Part shown: one piece after another, positions 61,584-64,000 of the stretch
How the letters are laid out: each line of letters opens with the position of its first letter
Numbering within the stretch: the stretch's first letter is position 1
NCBI GenBank assembly: GCA_019113915.1
Contig: DXGM01000035.1
Span: 124,001 to 188,000, forward strand
Length of the DNA: 64,000 nt
Reading direction: 5' to 3'
DNA from: Candidatus Gordonibacter avicola
GTDB lineage: Bacteria; Actinomycetota; Coriobacteriia; Coriobacteriales; Eggerthellaceae
The notes under the pieces: generated by a model
Database searches by the model: none
What the model saw: only the letters and a program-made list of their open reading frames with translations
What the model was told of the DNA's origin: nothing
Translations under genes and position numbers: made by a program

Positions 61584-63101
61584 CTAGAACTTCGCCTTGA
61601 TTTCGCCGCGCTCGAGTTTCTTCAGGCGGCGCATCTCTACGGCAATGAATATGGCCGTGGTGAAGATGGACAGAAAGTCGGCCAGCGGGGTGGCGAAGTA
61701 CAGCGCATCCAGCCCCGTGAACTGCGACATTACGTGCGGCAGCACCTCGGGCAGTGCGAACAGCAGCGGCACCAAGAAGATAATCTGACGCGTCAGCGAC
61801 AGGATGATGGACTTGAGCGGCTGGCCGGTGGCCTGGAAGTAGTTCGAGCCCACAATCTGGAAGCCCACGATAGGCAGCATAAACAGCTGCACCTTCAGCG
61901 CAAACACCGTGAAGTCCACCAGGCCTTCGTGCGTGATGCCGAACGCACCCACAATGGCCTCGGGGAACAGGTGCACAATCCCCCACATCACTGTGCCGAG
62001 CACCGTCGCGCCCGCAATGCCGTACCAGAGCGTCTTGCGTACGCGGTCGATGAGTTTCGCGCCGTAGTTAAACCCGAGCAGCGGCTGGATGGCTACTGCC
62101 ACGCCCACCAGGGGCAACACGGTGAACATGGCCACGCGCTGCACCACACCGATGGAGGCCAGCGCGTCGTCGGCACCCACGGGGCTCAGCGCGCCGTACT
62201 GCACCAGCAGGTGGTTGATCACGAAGTTCACAATGGCCATGCCCGCCTGCACGGCGAAGCTCGCAAAGCCCAGCGACACAATGGTGCCGAGCACCTTCAG
62301 ATGCGGCGCCATGTAGCGCAGGTGCAACTTCAGCGGCACATTCTTCGTGAAGATGAAGTACCAGAGCACTGCCACGCACGACGACGCCTGACCGATGATG
62401 GTGGCAAGCGCGCTCCCAGCCACGCCCCATCCCAGCTGAATGACGAACAGGTAGTTGAATATCGTGGCCACCACCAGGCCAATGAGCATGGTGACGAGCG
62501 CGCGATTCGGCGCGCCTGCCGTACGGATGAAGTTGTTCACACCCATGCCGATGCACTGGAAAATGAAGCCGAAGCAAACAATTTGTAAGAACACGTGCGC
62601 GTAGGGACGCACATCGTCGGTGGCGCTTGAGAGCGTGAGCAGGCTGTCGAGAATGACCGGGTTCGCCGCCGCAAGGGCCACGAGTACCGACACCACAATG
62701 CTGAGGAACATCGTGTTACCGAGGCTGACCTCGGCATCGACGCGCCGCCCCTCACCAAGGCGCAGTGCCGCAAGCGCGTTACCGCCGTTGCCGATGAGCA
62801 TGGAGATTGCCATGAACACAATCATGATGGGGTTGGCTACCGTGGCCGCCGAGAGACCAATCTCACCCATGGCCTGGCCCAAGAAGATGGAGTCGACCAC
62901 GTTGTAAGCGCCGTTCACTATCATGCCCAAAATAGCCGGAATGGCGAACTCTGTGATGAGCAGGGGGATGGACGCGGTGCCCATGCGGCTGACCTTGTTG
63001 TCGCGCGCGGGGTTTTTGGGATCTTTGCCGAGCGGGGCGCCCGTGCTATCTTCGTTCAGGTTCAGCGGGAGTTTCGCCTTCGCTGCTGCGGATGCTGCCA
63101 T
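61584..63101 (-). CDS. MATE-family efflux transporter
   Basis: 505-residue exporter with about 12 membrane segments and the two-fold MATE layout (FAIPAILGMIVNGAYNVVDSIFLGQAMG in the first half, a related block in the second). ATG 63101 is chosen because family similarity begins soon after it and AAAGG is upstream. The open frame to 63353 adds a non-family leader. It lies between bioY and birA; a direct link to biotin is not evident. Confidence 0.87.
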   Translation of the reverse strand: MAASAAAKAKLPLNLNEDSTGAPLGKDPKNPARDNKVSRMGTASIPLLITEFAIPAILGMIVNGAYNVVDSIFLGQAMGEIGLSAATVANPIMIVFMAISMLIGNGGNALAALRLGEGRRVDAEVSLGNTMFLSIVVSVLVALAAANPVILDSLLTLSSATDDVRPYAHVFLQIVCFGFIFQCIGMGVNNFIRTAGAPNRALVTMLIGLVVATIFNYLFVIQLGWGVAGSALATIIGQASSCVAVLWYFIFTKNVPLKLHLRYMAPHLKVLGTIVSLGFASFAVQAGMAIVNFVINHLLVQYGALSPVGADDALASIGVVQRVAMFTVLPLVGVAVAIQPLLGFNYGAKLIDRVRKTLWYGIAGATVLGTVMWGIVHLFPEAIVGAFGITHEGLVDFTVFALKVQLFMLPIVGFQIVGSNYFQATGQPLKSIILSLTRQIIFLVPLLFALPEVLPHVMSQFTGLDALYFATPLADFLSIFTTAIFIAVEMRRLKKLERGEIKAKF

Positions 63102-63292
63102 AGCTGTCGTGCCTTTCTCATTTTGCGGAACGAGATATTCTACCTTCGCGCTTAGGGATAAAAAAACAGTTTTGTGACAGCCGGAGGGAATTTCGCCGCC
63201 AAAGGGGGGATTTGGGTGATGGGCGGCTGGTGCGCTTGCGGGGGTGTGGAAATGTGGGCTGTGGGCGTTGTGGGTGGACAGGCAGGTGGGCG

Positions 63293-64000
63293 CTAGAAGG
63301 CGATGTGCGCTTCGCCGGAGAATACGCAGGTCTCGGTGCCCGTAGCGTCGCACAGCACGAGGGCACCCGTTTCGTCGACGCGCGCGACGGTGCCCGCAGC
63401 CAGGGGCTCACCCGTGCGATTTACCACCTGCACGAAGCGATCCGTCAGGCTGGCGTTGGCGTTGTATTCGTCGAGAAACGGAGCGATGCCTTGTGAGGCC
63501 CACTGCTGGTAGCGCGGCGCGAACGTGTCAAGGAAGGCATCGAGCATCACATCCGGGGTGAGGGCATCGGGCGGAGGTGTGACCAGGTCAGCCACGTAGG
63601 CTGCTCGATTCTTGCCACCCACAGCGGGCCGCTCTTCGGGCGGCAGGACGTTCACGCCCACCCCTACGCACACGCCACCCGCGTGGGCCTCACACGAGAT
63701 GCCGCAGAGTTTCGAGAAGGGAGGTTCGCCTTGAGCAAGCACAACATCGTTGGGCCATTTGATCTGCACTAACCGTGCGGCGGTTTCGCCCACAAGCGCC
63801 ACAACCGCTTGGCGCACGGCAAGGCCCACTACCAGGCTTAACGTGGGAAGCCGCGCGGGTTCCACCTGCGGTCGCAACAACAGCGAACAGTAGAGACCAC
63901 CTTCGGGGCTCGTCCACGTACGCCCCTGCCGGCCATACCCCGCCACCTGACGATGCGCCCGCACCACGAGACCTTCCGCCTCGCCTGCCTCAAGCGCACG
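63293..64000 (-). CDS. birA: Biotin-[acetyl-CoA-carboxylase] ligase, truncated by the window end
   Basis: 235 residues are visible; the N-terminus lies beyond base 64000. The catalytic motif is GYGRQGRTW (usually GRGRxGRxW, so Arg to Tyr at the second position), followed by KWPNDVV and the C-terminal beta domain. It attaches biotin to carboxylase carrier proteins. Whether a DNA-binding domain precedes the catalytic part cannot be seen. Confidence 0.88.
   Translation of the reverse strand, partial: RALEAGEAEGLVVRAHRQVAGYGRQGRTWTSPEGGLYCSLLLRPQVEPARLPTLSLVVGLAVRQAVVALVGETAARLVQIKWPNDVVLAQGEPPFSKLCGISCEAHAGGVCVGVGVNVLPPEERPAVGGKNRAAYVADLVTPPPDALTPDVMLDAFLDTFAPRYQQWASQGIAPFLDEYNANASLTDRFVQVVNRTGEPLAAGTVARVDETGALVLCDATGTETCVFSGEAHIAF

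Noticed and set aside
1..64000. tRNA, rRNA, CRISPR array, integrase or prophage
   Set aside because: None of the expected motifs or genes was seen on reading either strand.

Overview
The window is high-GC, gene-dense bacterial DNA. It most resembles an anaerobic gut actinobacterium of the Coriobacteriia, family Eggerthellaceae. The grounds are LuxR regulators carrying a multi-pass membrane domain, several cytoplasmic bis-MGD molybdoenzymes of the transhydroxylase / catechol-dehydroxylase type, and a dissimilatory sulfite reductase (dsr) island. From memory, dsrAB has been reported in Gordonibacter; the genus here is inference and cannot be fixed from the sequence alone.

Region 1 (1-17070) holds a two-component system, two membrane-LuxR regulators and two transhydroxylase-like alpha/beta molybdoenzyme pairs. 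These come with two paralogous SLC13 permeases, an MFS permease and a small zinc-ribbon protein. A 17-bp dyad (TACTAC...GTAGTA type) sits in two divergent promoter regions here and again ahead of the molybdoenzyme at 21898. It is a candidate operator for the LuxR proteins.

Region 2 (17171-21898) holds a haloacid-dehalogenase-like hydrolase, a RelB/RelE toxin-antitoxin pair, a membrane-anchored rubrerythrin-like protein and an acetylene-hydratase-like molybdoenzyme with a minimal two-cluster ferredoxin.

Region 3 (22260-48201) is a sulfite-respiration island. Operon A is dsrD, an RsbRD-like gene, dsrMKJOP, dsrC and a cbiA/dsrN-like gene. Operon B is a ferredoxin, dsrA, dsrB, a YeiH-type transporter and three accessory genes. 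Operon C is a TmcC/TmcB-like membrane electron module followed by hemA, hemC, cobA-hemD, hemB and hemL. A precorrin-2 dehydrogenase lies between A and B on the other strand. The three operons share nearly the same promoter: a -35 read as TTTACA, a 17-bp spacer, and a conserved block just upstream. A LysR gene is divergent from operon C. No sat, apr or qmo genes are present, so sulfite rather than sulfate is the likely acceptor. The tetrapyrrole genes can supply siroheme from glutamyl-tRNA, and the cbiA-like enzyme could amidate it.

Region 4 (48236-64000) holds an AbiE toxin-antitoxin system, fabH, and a second molybdoenzyme operon (acetylene-hydratase-like enzyme plus ferredoxin, MFS permease, transhydroxylase-like alpha and beta). 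That operon is bracketed by a TetR regulator. The dyad TTGCACAA-N10-TTGTGCAA occurs only near the TetR promoter and near the operon promoter, which predicts a small TetR regulon. The window ends with bioY, a MATE exporter and a truncated birA. No tRNA, rRNA, CRISPR array, insertion sequence or prophage was recognised.
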